64,000 nt of DNA from Streptomyces rimosus (GCF_008704655.1 NZ_CP023688.1:5191001-5255000), one strand, 5' to 3'; positions 47,746 to 57,804 are shown, counted from the first letter of the stretch. The notes: generated by a model from the sequence alone, not told the origin. Program-made: numbers and translations.

Positions 47746-49317
47746 CTAGCCGCGTCGGCGGGCGCGGCGCCCATGGCCGCCGCCTCCCTGCACGGCCGGG
47801 CCCGGCAGCGCCGCCACCACTCGCGGCGTGGCCTGTGTCTCGTCGGGGTCGGCGGCCCGCGCGCGCCGCCGCGTGCCGCCCCGCCCGCCCGGCGGCCCCA
47901 CCGGCTCGCGCCGCCGCTGCGCGCTGTCGCTGATACGGATGAGCAGCGCCACCATCACCCAGTTCGCGACGAGCGAGGACCCGCCCTTGGCCAGGAACGG
48001 CAGCGCCTTGCCGGTGAGGGGTATCAGCCCGGTGACGCCGCCGGACACGACGAAGACCTGGAGCAGCAGCGCACTGGCCAGGCCCACCGCAAGCAGCTTG
48101 CCGAAGGGGTCGCGGGCGGTGAGCCCCACCCGCAGGCCGCGTTGCGCGAGCAGGACGTACAGGAGCAGTACGGCCATCACGCCGGCCAGGCCCAGTTCCT
48201 CGCCGACGGTGGTGAGGATGAAGTCGCTGTTGCCCGCGAAGCCGATCAGTTCGGGGTGGCCCTGGCCCAGGCCCGTACCGCTGATGCCGCCGCTGCCGAA
48301 GCCGAAGAGCGCCTGCGCGGCCTGGTCGGATATCAGGCCCGGCGGCCGCTCCTTCTCGGGCAGGAAGATGTCCATGGGGTGCAGCCAGGCCATGACCCGG
48401 CCTTTGACGTGCGGCTCGGTCGTGCCGACGACGGCGGCGCCGACCACGGCCATGGCCAGGCCGCAGAGCACCCAGCTGGTGCGTTCGGTGGCCATGTAGA
48501 GCGTGATCACGAAGAGGCCGAAGAAGATCAGCGACGTACCGAGGTCACGCTCGAAGACCAGCACCAGCAGGCTGATGATCCATATCGTGAAGATCGGTCC
48601 GAGCTGGCGGCCGGGCGGCAGCTGGACGCCCATCACCCGGCGCCCGGTGAGCGCGAGCGCGTCGCGGTTCAGGGTCAGATAGCCCGCGAAGAACACCGCG
48701 ATCATGATCTTCACGAACTCGCCGGGCTGCAGCGACAGTGGCCCGATGAAGATCCAGCGCTTGGCGCCGTAGGTGTCCGCGCTGAAGAACGCCGGTGCCA
48801 TCAGCAGCACCAGCGCGACGGCCATCGTCAGATAGATGTAGCGCTGGAGGAAGCGGTGGTCGCGCAGCAGCATCAGCGTGCCCGTGCACACCGCCACCCC
48901 GATCACCGTCCACACCAGCTGCCCGCCCGCCGCCGGGGCCATGTGCAGGCTCGGTTTCGCCACGTACGTGATGTCGAGGCGGTTCAGCAGCACCAGGCCG
49001 ATGCCGGACAGCAGCGTGGCGAGCGGCAGGATCAGCGGGTCGGCGCGCGGCGCGAAGCGGCGGACGACCAGGTGCGGGACGAGCGCCATGAAGAACATGG
49101 CGGCGGCGAAGCCGGGCAGCCCGTCGGGCAGCTTGCCGGTCATCGACAGGCCGGTGTACGTGTAGCCGAAGACCGTGATCAGCACGGCGAAGGCCAGCAG
49201 CCACATCTCCGTACGCCGCCGGTTGGGGGCCTGGGCCAGGGCGGCGAACGTCATCGTGCGCTCGGCGTCGCTCTCCGGGCCCTCCTGGGGCCGGAGCGAG
49301 CTCGTCAGTCCACGCAC
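47746..49317 (-). CDS. FtsW/RodA/SpoVE family peptidoglycan polymerase-like protein
   Basis: Polytopic SEDS-family protein of 523 residues with about twelve membrane segments; SEDS proteins polymerise lipid II into glycan strands. The family signatures ERDLGTSLIFFGLFVITLYM, GFAGNSDFILTTVGEELG and PLTGKALPFLAKGGSSLVAN are present. The C-terminal 50 residues are Arg/Gly-rich. GTG 49317 is preceded by GGAGG with six-base spacing, inside the end of the LCP gene; the two overlap by 13 bases. Not next to a class B PBP here, so its partner is unknown. Confidence 0.93.
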   Translation of the reverse strand: MRGLTSSLRPQEGPESDAERTMTFAALAQAPNRRRTEMWLLAFAVLITVFGYTYTGLSMTGKLPDGLPGFAAAMFFMALVPHLVVRRFAPRADPLILPLATLLSGIGLVLLNRLDITYVAKPSLHMAPAAGGQLVWTVIGVAVCTGTLMLLRDHRFLQRYIYLTMAVALVLLMAPAFFSADTYGAKRWIFIGPLSLQPGEFVKIMIAVFFAGYLTLNRDALALTGRRVMGVQLPPGRQLGPIFTIWIISLLVLVFERDLGTSLIFFGLFVITLYMATERTSWVLCGLAMAVVGAAVVGTTEPHVKGRVMAWLHPMDIFLPEKERPPGLISDQAAQALFGFGSGGISGTGLGQGHPELIGFAGNSDFILTTVGEELGLAGVMAVLLLYVLLAQRGLRVGLTARDPFGKLLAVGLASALLLQVFVVSGGVTGLIPLTGKALPFLAKGGSSLVANWVMVALLIRISDSAQRRREPVGPPGGRGGTRRRARAADPDETQATPRVVAALPGPAVQGGGGHGRRARRRG

Positions 49318-50606
49318 GGGATGCCTCCGCCATCGATCATGGGAGCCGTCTGCCCGGAACCTCCCGCCCCGGAACCGGACTCCACCGCCGATGGGGAAGA
49401 CGAGGGTGACGGTTGCAGGGTTCCCGCAGGTGAACGGGGTGCGGCCGAGGAGGTGCCGGAGGTGTCACCGGACCCGGCCGAGGCGCCGGGCGCGGCACTG
49501 CCGCCGTTCGCCGCCCCGGTCTCCCGGGCGACCAGTCGCCGGATCTTCTCCGGGTCGACCAGGTTCACGTCCTCGCCGCGGTGCTTGGCGAAGCCCTCGA
49601 CGGGCAGCGTGGAGAATCGTACGTTACCGCCCGAAAGGTTCTTGGCCTGCTCGACGAACGACAGCAGGTCCCAGCCATCGTCGATCACCAGGTCCTGCTT
49701 GGCGACGTCCATCAGCTTCAGCAGCCGCAGCGGGTCGGTGAAGGTGCCCGCCGAGTTCAGCTTGTGCGTGGCGGAGGCGAGGAACGCCTGCTGGCGGCGC
49801 GTACGGTCCAGGTCGCCCGCGGGCAGGCCGTGCCGCTGCCGTACGAACGCCAGCGACTGCGGCCCGTCGAGGGTCTGCCGCCCGGCCGGGAAGTCGGCGC
49901 CCGAGTACCGGTCCTTGACCGGATGCTTCAGGCACACCGGCACACCGTCGAGCGCGTCCGCGATGTGCAGAAAGCCCACCAGATTGACTTCCGCGAAGTG
50001 GTCGACCGGCACGCCCAGGAAGGTGCGCACCGTCTCGATCTCGGCGCGGCGGCCCGCCTCCCGCCCCTCGTGCTCCAGCCGGTCGTGGTCGGTGACGCCC
50101 TGGCGCGCGAGCCGGTCCTCCGCTGCGGCCTTGGCCAGCCCGTACGCCTTCTTGATCTTGTCTTTGCCGTGTCCTGGGATGTCCACGAGGTCATCGCGCG
50201 GAATGGAGAACGCGGTGGCCCGGCCGCCGTCGGCGGGCACGTGCAGCAGGATCAGCGTGTTCGTGTTGTAGCCGCCGATCTCGGACGAGGCGCCCGCGTG
50301 CAGCTTCGCCAGTACGTCCTTCGGCAGAGCATCGCCGTTGCGGTCCTTACGGCTGTCCAGCCCCATGAGCAGGATGTTGGTCGCCCCGCCGGACGACTTC
50401 GGCGCGCCGTCGCCGAGCGCCCGCGACGAGCCGATCTGCCCGGCCAGGTCCCGGTAGAAGTACCAGCCCGCACCGGCGGTGCACAGCAGAAGCACACAGA
50501 CGCACAGCGCGAGCCTGCGCAGCACACGGCGCCGCGGTCTGCGCCCGTGCCGGCGCCCCTGCGGGCGGGGTGCGTCCGGGGTGGCGGGCCTGCGACGGTG
50601 CTTCAT
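49305..50606 (-). CDS. LytR-CpsA-Psr (LCP) family protein
   Basis: Membrane-anchored enzyme of the family that attaches anionic glycopolymers to peptidoglycan. It has 433 residues from ATG 50606 (MKHRRRPATPDAPRPQG). An Arg-rich cytoplasmic start is followed by one membrane segment (about 29-47, RRLALCVCVLLLCTAGAGW). The LCP domain shows NILLMGLDSRKD, FSIPRDDLVDIPG and SLAFVRQRHGLPAGDLDRTRRQQ, with the catalytic Arg residues. The C-terminal 90 residues are Ser/Gly/Pro-rich and end IPCVD. It is 55 bases after the sensor kinase and overlaps the FtsW-like gene. Confidence 0.94.
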   Translation of the reverse strand: MKHRRRPATPDAPRPQGRRHGRRPRRRVLRRLALCVCVLLLCTAGAGWYFYRDLAGQIGSSRALGDGAPKSSGGATNILLMGLDSRKDRNGDALPKDVLAKLHAGASSEIGGYNTNTLILLHVPADGGRATAFSIPRDDLVDIPGHGKDKIKKAYGLAKAAAEDRLARQGVTDHDRLEHEGREAGRRAEIETVRTFLGVPVDHFAEVNLVGFLHIADALDGVPVCLKHPVKDRYSGADFPAGRQTLDGPQSLAFVRQRHGLPAGDLDRTRRQQAFLASATHKLNSAGTFTDPLRLLKLMDVAKQDLVIDDGWDLLSFVEQAKNLSGGNVRFSTLPVEGFAKHRGEDVNLVDPEKIRRLVARETGAANGGSAAPGASAGSGDTSGTSSAAPRSPAGTLQPSPSSSPSAVESGSGAGGSGQTAPMIDGGGIPCVD

Positions 50607-50661
50607 CCGAACAGGCTGGCCGGGCGGGGCTGAAAGAAGTCTGAAGGTTCTGAAGGCGGGT

Positions 50662-52161
50662 TCAGGAGCGGGCGGGGGCCCCGGACTGTCCGGGCGCCCC
50701 GGGGAGTACGGCCACGAAGCGCGCGCCGGAGCGCCCGTCCTCCCGGTCGCGTACGGACAGATCGCCGCCGTGCGCACGGGCGATGCCGCGGGCGATGGCC
50801 AGGCCCAGCCCCGTACCGCCGCTCTCGCGGTCGCGCGCCGCGTCCAGGCGGGCGAAGCGCTCGAAGACGCGCTCGCGGGCGGGCGGCGGAATGCCGGGGC
50901 CGTCATCGATCACTTCGAGGACGGCCTGGTTCTCTACGGCCTGGTTCTCTGCGGCGGCACCCTCCCGGGCCCGCGCGACGACCCGGACCTCCGAGGCCGC
51001 GTGGCGCAGCGCGTTGTCGACCAGATTGGTCAGCAGACGCTCCAGCTGCGCCGGATCACCCCGTACGGGCACGGGCTCGTCGGCCACCACCACCAGCCGG
51101 GGCCCGCCGCGCGCCGGCCGGCGCGCGGCCTCCTCGGCCGCCAGCAGAGCCAGGTCGACCGGCTCGGCGGCGCGCGGGGCATGCGCGTCGAGGCGGGCGA
51201 GAAGCAGCAGGTCGGCGGCGATCCGCTGGAGACGCTCGGTGTCGCGCAGAGCCGCCTGTACGGAGGTACGGAGATCGCCGGCGGGCGGGTCGGCGGCCAG
51301 CGCGACCTCCAGCCGGGAACGCACGGCCGCGATCGGATTCCGCAGCTCGTGCGACGCGTCGGCGACGAACTGGCGCTGCCGGGTGACCGCCTGCTCCAGC
51401 CGGTCCAGCGTGGCATTGACCGTACGGGCCATCAGCGCGATCTCGTCACCGCCCGCCGGATCCGGCACCCGCCGGTCCAACTCGCTCTCGCTCACCGCGG
51501 CCAGCTCCGTGCGGATCGCGGTGACCGGGCGCAGCGCCAGCCCCGTCACCGCCCAGGCGATGGCGGCGGCGAGCGCGATCAGTGGCGGGGCGCTGGCGAG
51601 CAGGGCGACGCCGATGGCGTGGGTGGCGTCGTCCACGTCCGAGAGCACGGTGAGCGCGTACACGTACCGCACCCGGCCGCCCTCGCCCGGCGGCGTCGCC
51701 CGCACCACGACCACGTCCGCACGCGAGCCGCCCGCCGTCGCGGCCGGGGCGCCGGTCAGGACACGGTCGGCGGAGTCCTGGCCCGGCGGCGGGCGCAGGT
51801 CCCGCAGCTCAGCGGCCAGCGGATCGGCTGACCGCAGGCTCGTGGCGACGACCCGGCCCGCCTCGTCCAGGACCAGCACCAGATCGACACCGTCGGCCGG
51901 CGACGTCAGTACGCCGGGGAGCGCCCCGGTGTCGGCCTGCGCGGCGACCTTGCGGGCGGCCACCTCGGTGCGGCTGGTGGTGTTGTCCAGCAGGTTCGCG
52001 CGCAGCAGCGCGTAGAGCCAGCCGCCGCCGACGGTCAGCACGAGCGCCATGGCCAGGGCGGCGGCTGCGGCGGTGCGGCCGCGCATGGAAGTCGGATGCC
52101 GGTGCCAGAACCGGGTGGTCCGGTTCTGGCTCTGGTGCTGTGTGCGGGGTTCAGTCCTCAC
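50662..52161 (-). CDS. Two-component sensor histidine kinase
   Basis: Membrane sensor kinase of 499 residues. Segment 1 at about 28-50 and segment 2 at about 182-206 enclose an outside sensor region of about 130 residues. HAMP follows (LRPVTAIRTELAAVSESEL). The H-box is FVADASHELRNPIAAVRSR; N-box LLTNLVDNALRHA; G1 DDGPGIPP; G2 GGTGLGLAIARG. A 15-base tandem duplication adds ENQAV twice between N and G1. GTG 52161 overlaps the regulator gene by 11 bases. Its signal is unknown; neighbours suggest the cell envelope. Confidence 0.95.
   Translation of the reverse strand: MRTEPRTQHQSQNRTTRFWHRHPTSMRGRTAAAAALAMALVLTVGGGWLYALLRANLLDNTTSRTEVAARKVAAQADTGALPGVLTSPADGVDLVLVLDEAGRVVATSLRSADPLAAELRDLRPPPGQDSADRVLTGAPAATAGGSRADVVVVRATPPGEGGRVRYVYALTVLSDVDDATHAIGVALLASAPPLIALAAAIAWAVTGLALRPVTAIRTELAAVSESELDRRVPDPAGGDEIALMARTVNATLDRLEQAVTRQRQFVADASHELRNPIAAVRSRLEVALAADPPAGDLRTSVQAALRDTERLQRIAADLLLLARLDAHAPRAAEPVDLALLAAEEAARRPARGGPRLVVVADEPVPVRGDPAQLERLLTNLVDNALRHAASEVRVVARAREGAAAENQAVENQAVLEVIDDGPGIPPPARERVFERFARLDAARDRESGGTGLGLAIARGIARAHGGDLSVRDREDGRSGARFVAVLPGAPGQSGAPARS
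50921..50950. repeat. 15-base tandem duplication inside the kinase gene
   Basis: ACGGCCTGGTTCTCT is repeated exactly at 50921-50935 and 50936-50950, in frame, doubling five residues in the ATPase domain loop. Confidence 0.9.
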
Positions 52162-52831
52162 CGGGTGCCATTCGGTAACCCGTGCCGTGCACCGTACGGA
52201 TCGAGTGGCGGCCGAACGGGGTGTCGACCTTCTTGCGGAGGGACGAGACGTACACCTCGACGATGTTGGGGTCCACGTCGGCCGGTGAGTCCCACACCTC
52301 GTCGAGGATGTCGCGCTTGGCGACCGCCTGGCCTTCGCCCGCCATGAGGCAGCGCAGTACGGCCAGTTCGCGGGCCGTCAGCTCGATGTCGGTGTCGCCG
52401 CGGCGGCAGCGGCGGGCCTCGGCGTCCAGGGTGAGATCGCCGCACTGGAGCGTACGGGGGCGCTCGGCGGCGCGGCCGCGCCGGGTGAGGGCGCGGAGGC
52501 GGGCGAGCAGCACGACGAAGGAGAACGGCTTGGTGAGGTAGTCGTCGGCGCCCGCGTCCAGCCCCTCGGCCTCGTCGTACTCGCCGTCCTTGGCGGTCAG
52601 CATCAGTACGGGCGTCCAGTCGTCGCGGCGCCGCAGCCGTCCGCAGATCTCGTACCCGCTGGGCCCCGGCAGCATCACGTCCAGCACGATCGCGTCATAC
52701 GCCGCGGAGAGCGCCAGCTCCAGCCCCCGATGCCCGTCCCGGGCCACGTCCACCCAGTGCCCCTCGGCCGCCAGCCCCCGACGCAAGGAGTCGGCCAGCC
52801 CCTCTTCGTCCTCCACGACCAGTATGTGCAT
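52151..52831 (-). CDS. OmpR-family response regulator
   Basis: DNA-binding partner of the adjacent histidine kinase, 226 residues from ATG 52831 (MHILVVEDEEGLADSLRRGL). The phosphoacceptor is Asp51 (IVLDVMLPG), the conserved Lys is Lys101 (YLTKPFS), and acidic Glu7/Asp8 bind metal. The C-terminal winged helix carries LTARELAVLRCLM and VEVYVSSLRKKVD. The start is six bases after the -10-like CACAAT, so leaderless. It is the first gene of the minus-strand envelope series. Confidence 0.97.
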   Translation of the reverse strand: MHILVVEDEEGLADSLRRGLAAEGHWVDVARDGHRGLELALSAAYDAIVLDVMLPGPSGYEICGRLRRRDDWTPVLMLTAKDGEYDEAEGLDAGADDYLTKPFSFVVLLARLRALTRRGRAAERPRTLQCGDLTLDAEARRCRRGDTDIELTARELAVLRCLMAGEGQAVAKRDILDEVWDSPADVDPNIVEVYVSSLRKKVDTPFGRHSIRTVHGTGYRMAPGED

Positions 52832-52837
52832 GGGGCC

Positions 52838-52843
52838 ATTGTG
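52838..52843 (-). promoter_or_regulatory. -10 box, leaderless start of the response regulator
   Basis: CACAAT on the minus strand ends six bases before the ATG; no ribosome site is visible. Confidence 0.4.
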
Positions 52844-53493
52844 CGGGGTGTGCCCTGGTTTGTGGCGTCGGCTGGAGGTGGGTGTGGCCCCGGTGGGGGT
52901 GCGGGTTTGCGCCTGGGGTTCGGTGGGTGGGGGCTCGGGGCCCCGCAGGGGTCTCTCCTCGTTGCCTGGAGCGGCCGAAGTGTATGGACGCAACCGGGGC
53001 TTCGGTCGCCTGCGGGGAGACCCCTACGTGTCCCCGAGCCCGCGCCGTGGGCGGCTTTCCCGCCGCCGTGGCGGGGGTCTTTTACAGACCCCTGGCGGCC
53101 GGACCCATGCGGCCCCCTCCGCACGACGCGGAGCCGCCCGGGCCCTGCGCCTACGCAAGGGCGAGCTTCCGCTCATGGGGGGGGCGCGCACCAGGCTTCT
53201 TTCCCCCTCCCCCCACCGGCCCGCACACGCCACACCGACGGGAGGGGGTGTGCAGGGGGACACTCCCCGCAGGCGACCGTTACATGGTTGCGTCCAGACA
53301 TGACGGCCACTCCAGGCGCCGAGGAGATGGCCCCCTGGGCACCCCCGCCCCACAACAAAGCCAATGCGTATCCGCGCGAAGCGCGGTCCAGACCCCCACC
53401 CCACCCGCCGCGCCAGCGGCATGCATGGGGTACCCCCACCCGGGGCAAAGTGACCGACGGCCCCGTATCGCCCCCCACCGCGCCGCGACGCAA
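52844..53493. other. Non-coding region between response regulator and groES
   Basis: About 650 bases with no credible gene on either strand. It is dominated by the long inverted repeat listed separately. Between its arms lies a hairpin, GGGGTCT (53074-53080) with AGACCCC (53086-53092), and very GC-rich low-complexity sequence. The last 130 bases before the CIRCE sites show nothing recognisable. Confidence 0.5.
52955..53326. repeat. Long imperfect inverted repeat
   Basis: The left arm 52955-53018 and right arm 53264-53326 match as reverse complements over about 64 bases. Blocks CTCCTCG, GCCTGGAG, GGCCG, TGGACGCAACC and GGTCGCCTGCGGGGA are identical, separated by short mismatched stretches. 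Weaker similarity extends outward to about 52929 and 53352. The 245 bases between arms do not encode a protein. It could be two oppositely placed copies of a repeat family or one large hairpin. Confidence 0.8.
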
Positions 53494-53520
53494 TTGGCAC
53501 TCCGCTTGACCGAGTGCTAA
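53494..53520. promoter_or_regulatory. CIRCE operator 1 (HrcA site) upstream of groES
   Basis: TTGGCACTC, nine bases, GAGTGCTAA. This matches the CIRCE consensus TTAGCACTC-N9-GAGTGCTAA at 17 of 18 arm positions. HrcA binds it and represses chaperone genes without heat stress. Confidence 0.93.
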
Positions 53521-53539
53521 CCGCGTCATAGTCTCGGCC

Positions 53540-53566
53540 CTGGCACTCTCCACCGGGGAGTGCCAA
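53540..53566. promoter_or_regulatory. CIRCE operator 2 upstream of groES
   Basis: CTGGCACTC, nine bases, GAGTGCCAA. A weaker CIRCE 46 bases (centre to centre) from the first. Two sites allow tighter repression by HrcA. Confidence 0.88.
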
Positions 53567-53666
53567 ACACAGCGACGGGCAGGTCCGGCACCCGCGACGA
53601 CGGATCCACCTGGTCGCCACCTCAGACAGTTAACCCCGTGAGATCTCCGAAGGGGGAGGTCGGATC

Positions 53667-53975
53667 GTGACGACCGCCAGCTCCAAGGTTGCCATCAAGC
53701 CGCTTGAGGACCGCATCGTGGTCCAGCCGCTCGACGCCGAGCAGACCACGGCTTCGGGCCTGGTCATTCCGGACACTGCCAAGGAGAAGCCCCAGGAGGG
53801 CGTCGTCCTGGCCGTGGGCCCGGGCCGCTTCGAGGACGGCAACCGTCTTCCGCTCGACGTGAACGTCGGCGACGTCGTGCTCTACAGCAAGTACGGCGGC
53901 ACCGAGGTGAAGTACAACGGCGAGGAGTACCTCGTTCTCTCGGCGCGCGACGTGCTCGCGATCGTCGAGAAGTAA
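53667..53975 (+). CDS. groES: Co-chaperonin GroES
   Basis: Heptameric lid of the GroEL folding chamber. It has 102 residues from GTG 53667, with GGGGGAGG as ribosome site. The mobile loop region ([19 protein letters not shown]) and the ending [10 protein letters not shown] are typical. The leader carries two CIRCE sites, so it is heat-induced by loss of HrcA. Co-transcribed with groL, 103 bases downstream. Confidence 0.98.
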   Translation: MTTASSKVAIKPLEDRIVVQPLDAEQTTASGLVIPDTAKEKPQEGVVLAVGPGRFEDGNRLPLDVNVGDVVLYSKYGGTEVKYNGEEYLVLSARDVLAIVEK

Positions 53976-54075
53976 TTCACCGAAGATTGCCTTGATCTGC
54001 GCCCCTGGTTCCCGCGTCTAAACAACCGGTCGCCCGGGGCGCAGCTCGTTGGAGAGAACGACTAAGGACACGTAA

Positions 54076-55701
<1,626 letters not shown>

Positions 55702-55716
55702 GGCACCTCAGCCCGT

Positions 55717-55754
55717 ACGAGGCCCGGTCCCCTTTCGAGGGGGCCGGGCCTCGT
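55717..55754 (+). terminator. Terminator after groL
   Basis: The arms 55717-55732 and 55739-55754 pair over 16 bases with a single mismatch and a six-base loop, 15 bases after the groL stop. It can also serve the converging gene at 55790. Confidence 0.8.
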
Positions 55755-55789
55755 CCCGTTGACGGCCGGTGTCGGGTGCTCCGGTGTCT

Positions 55790-56839
55790 TCAGGCCGAGC
55801 GGTCGAGCTCTTCCGGGCGTACGGGGTCGGCGAACGGCAGCCCCTTCGTGTAGCGCTCGATCTCGTCCAGCGCCTGGTCGGCCATGCGGTGCAGTTCGCC
55901 GCCGAGGGAGCCGGCGATGTGCGGGGTGAGCAGGACGTTGGGGAGGTCGTAGAGGGGGGAGCCCGGGGGCGGGACCGGGGGGTCGGTCACGTCCAGGACG
56001 GCGTTGAGGCGGCCGGATACGAGTTCGGGGAGCAGCGCCGACTCGTCCACCAGCGCCCCGCGGGCGGTGTTGATCAGGGTGGCGCCGTCGGGCATGAGGG
56101 CCAACTGCCGTACGCCGATCAGGTGATGGGTGGCGGGCAGTTCGGGCGCGTGCACGGTGACCACGTCGGAGGCGGCGCAGAGGGCATCGAGGGGAGCGAG
56201 GGTGACGCCGAGGCGGGCGGCCTCGGCCTCGTCCACGTATGGGTCGTGGAGGAGGACCGCCAGGTCGAAGGGGCGCAGCAGCTCGATGACGCGGCGGCCG
56301 ATGCGGGAGGCGCCGATGACGCCCACCGTGCGCTGGTGGTTGCCGGCGCCCTCCAGGTCGGGGTGCCAGTTGTGGGGCGCGCGCAGCGCGCGGTAGCGGT
56401 GCGCGGTGTGCAGGACGCGCTTGTTGGCGAAGAGGATCGCGGCGAGCGTGTATTCGGCGACGGGGCGGGCGTTGGCCTCCGCTGCCGAGGCGACGGCGAT
56501 GCCCCGTTCCCAACAGGCTTTTCCTACATACGGTTTGACCGAGCCGCCGGCGTGGACGACGGCGCGCAGGCGCGGGGCCCGATCCAGGACGGTGGCGGTC
56601 AGCCGGGGCGCGCCCCACGAGATCAGGAGGATCTCGGCGTCGGCCAGCGCGGCGGCCACGGCCGGGGTCGGCGTGGCCAGGTCGTGGGCGACCAGGCCGG
56701 GGTCGGTGCGGGTCAGGTCCGCAAGGCGAGTGCGGTGGTGGTCCGTGAGCAGGCGTCCGGCGAGGCCCGGCTCCATCGCGAGCAGCAGGGCGGGGCGGGA
56801 AAGTTCCTGGTCAGGGCGATTGTCAGTGGTGTGGTGCAT
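55790..56839 (-). CDS. D-isomer 2-hydroxyacid dehydrogenase family protein
   Basis: NAD-dependent reductase family, 349 residues from ATG 56839 (MHHTTDNRPDQELS). The NAD-binding motif is VGVIGASRIGRRVIELL (G-x-S-x-x-G rather than the usual GxGxxG). The catalytic Arg (NTARGALVDE) and His (TPHIAGS) are present. The usual catalytic Glu of the DP-E-P motif reads Pro (VTDPPVPPPG), so activity may be altered. It is the last gene of the minus-strand sugar-uptake operon, 29 bases after the second permease, and presumably acts on a product of the imported sugar. Confidence 0.9.
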   Translation of the reverse strand: MHHTTDNRPDQELSRPALLLAMEPGLAGRLLTDHHRTRLADLTRTDPGLVAHDLATPTPAVAAALADAEILLISWGAPRLTATVLDRAPRLRAVVHAGGSVKPYVGKACWERGIAVASAAEANARPVAEYTLAAILFANKRVLHTAHRYRALRAPHNWHPDLEGAGNHQRTVGVIGASRIGRRVIELLRPFDLAVLLHDPYVDEAEAARLGVTLAPLDALCAASDVVTVHAPELPATHHLIGVRQLALMPDGATLINTARGALVDESALLPELVSGRLNAVLDVTDPPVPPPGSPLYDLPNVLLTPHIAGSLGGELHRMADQALDEIERYTKGLPFADPVRPEELDRSA

Positions 56840-56868
56840 GGTGGAAGCGTGCTCCTGGTCCGGGGGCG

Positions 56869-57804
56869 TCACTGGACGCTTCCGGCGGCGAGTCCGGCCT
56901 TCCAGTGCCGTTGGAGGGTCACGAAGGCGATGATCAGGGGGATGACGGCGAGGAGGGAGCCGGTGACGACGAGGGGGTAGAAGGACGGCTCGCCGTGGGC
57001 GTTGCCGTGCCAGGCGTACAGCCCGAGGCTCACGGGGAAGAGCCGCTGGTCGGAGAGCATCACCAGGGGGAGGAAGAAGTTGTTCCAGATCGCGGTGAAC
57101 TGGAAGAGGAAGACGGTCACCAGGCCCGGCGCGACCATACGCAGGCCGATGGACCAGAAGACGCGCAGCTCGCCCGCGCCGTCGATACGGGCCGCCTCCA
57201 GCGCCTCGTCGGGGATGTAGCCCGCGCTGAAGACCCGCGCCAGATAGACGCCGAACGGGTTGACGAGCACGGGCACCAGCACCGACCAGTAGGTGTTGAC
57301 CATGCCGGTCCTGCTCGCCAGCAGGTAGAGGGGGAGGGCCAGCGCCGTGGTGGGGACGAGCACGCCGAGCAGGACGGCACCGAACAGCTTCTCCTTCCCG
57401 GGGAATCGGTACTTGTCGAAGGCGTAGCCGGCGGCCACGCAGATCAGCGCGCACAGCGCGGCGCCGGCGCCCGCGTACAGCAGGCTGTTGGCGTACCACC
57501 GGAAGTAGATGCCGCCGCCCTCCGTGGCGAGGCGGGAGAGGTTGCCGGCCAGGTCGAAGCCCTCGAAGGACAGGGCGTCACCGGCCAGCAGGCCGCCCGC
57601 GTCCTTGGTGGCGGCGGTGACCAGCCAGACGAGGGGGAAGAGCGTGTAGAGGACGGCGAGGGCGAGGGCCGCGTTGACGGCGGCGGGGGAGAGCCAGCGG
57701 CCGCGGGGGCGGCGGGCTGCGGTGCGTACGGCCGGGGTGCGGGACGGGCGTACGGGCGCGGGGGCCGCCGGGCCGGTGACCGCGGTGCGGGGCGGGAGCG
57801 CCAT
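56869..57804 (-). CDS. Carbohydrate ABC transporter permease (MalG type)
   Basis: Second permease subunit of a CUT1-type sugar importer, 311 residues from ATG 57804. Six membrane segments follow a basic N-terminus of about 45 residues. The EAA loop that docks the ATPase reads EALEAARIDGAGELRVFWSIG, and the QRHWKAGLAAGSVQ ending is typical for MalG-like proteins. Its start overlaps the stop of the first permease by one base. No ATPase gene is in the cluster; Streptomyces often share one MsiK ATPase among importers. Confidence 0.95.
   Translation of the reverse strand: MALPPRTAVTGPAAPAPVRPSRTPAVRTAARRPRGRWLSPAAVNAALALAVLYTLFPLVWLVTAATKDAGGLLAGDALSFEGFDLAGNLSRLATEGGGIYFRWYANSLLYAGAGAALCALICVAAGYAFDKYRFPGKEKLFGAVLLGVLVPTTALALPLYLLASRTGMVNTYWSVLVPVLVNPFGVYLARVFSAGYIPDEALEAARIDGAGELRVFWSIGLRMVAPGLVTVFLFQFTAIWNNFFLPLVMLSDQRLFPVSLGLYAWHGNAHGEPSFYPLVVTGSLLAVIPLIIAFVTLQRHWKAGLAAGSVQ

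Noticed and set aside
52590..53520. Several 200-260 codon frames between the response regulator and groES
   Set aside because: They span the inverted repeat and low-complexity GC stretches in different frames, lack ribosome sites, and none has a recognisable domain.
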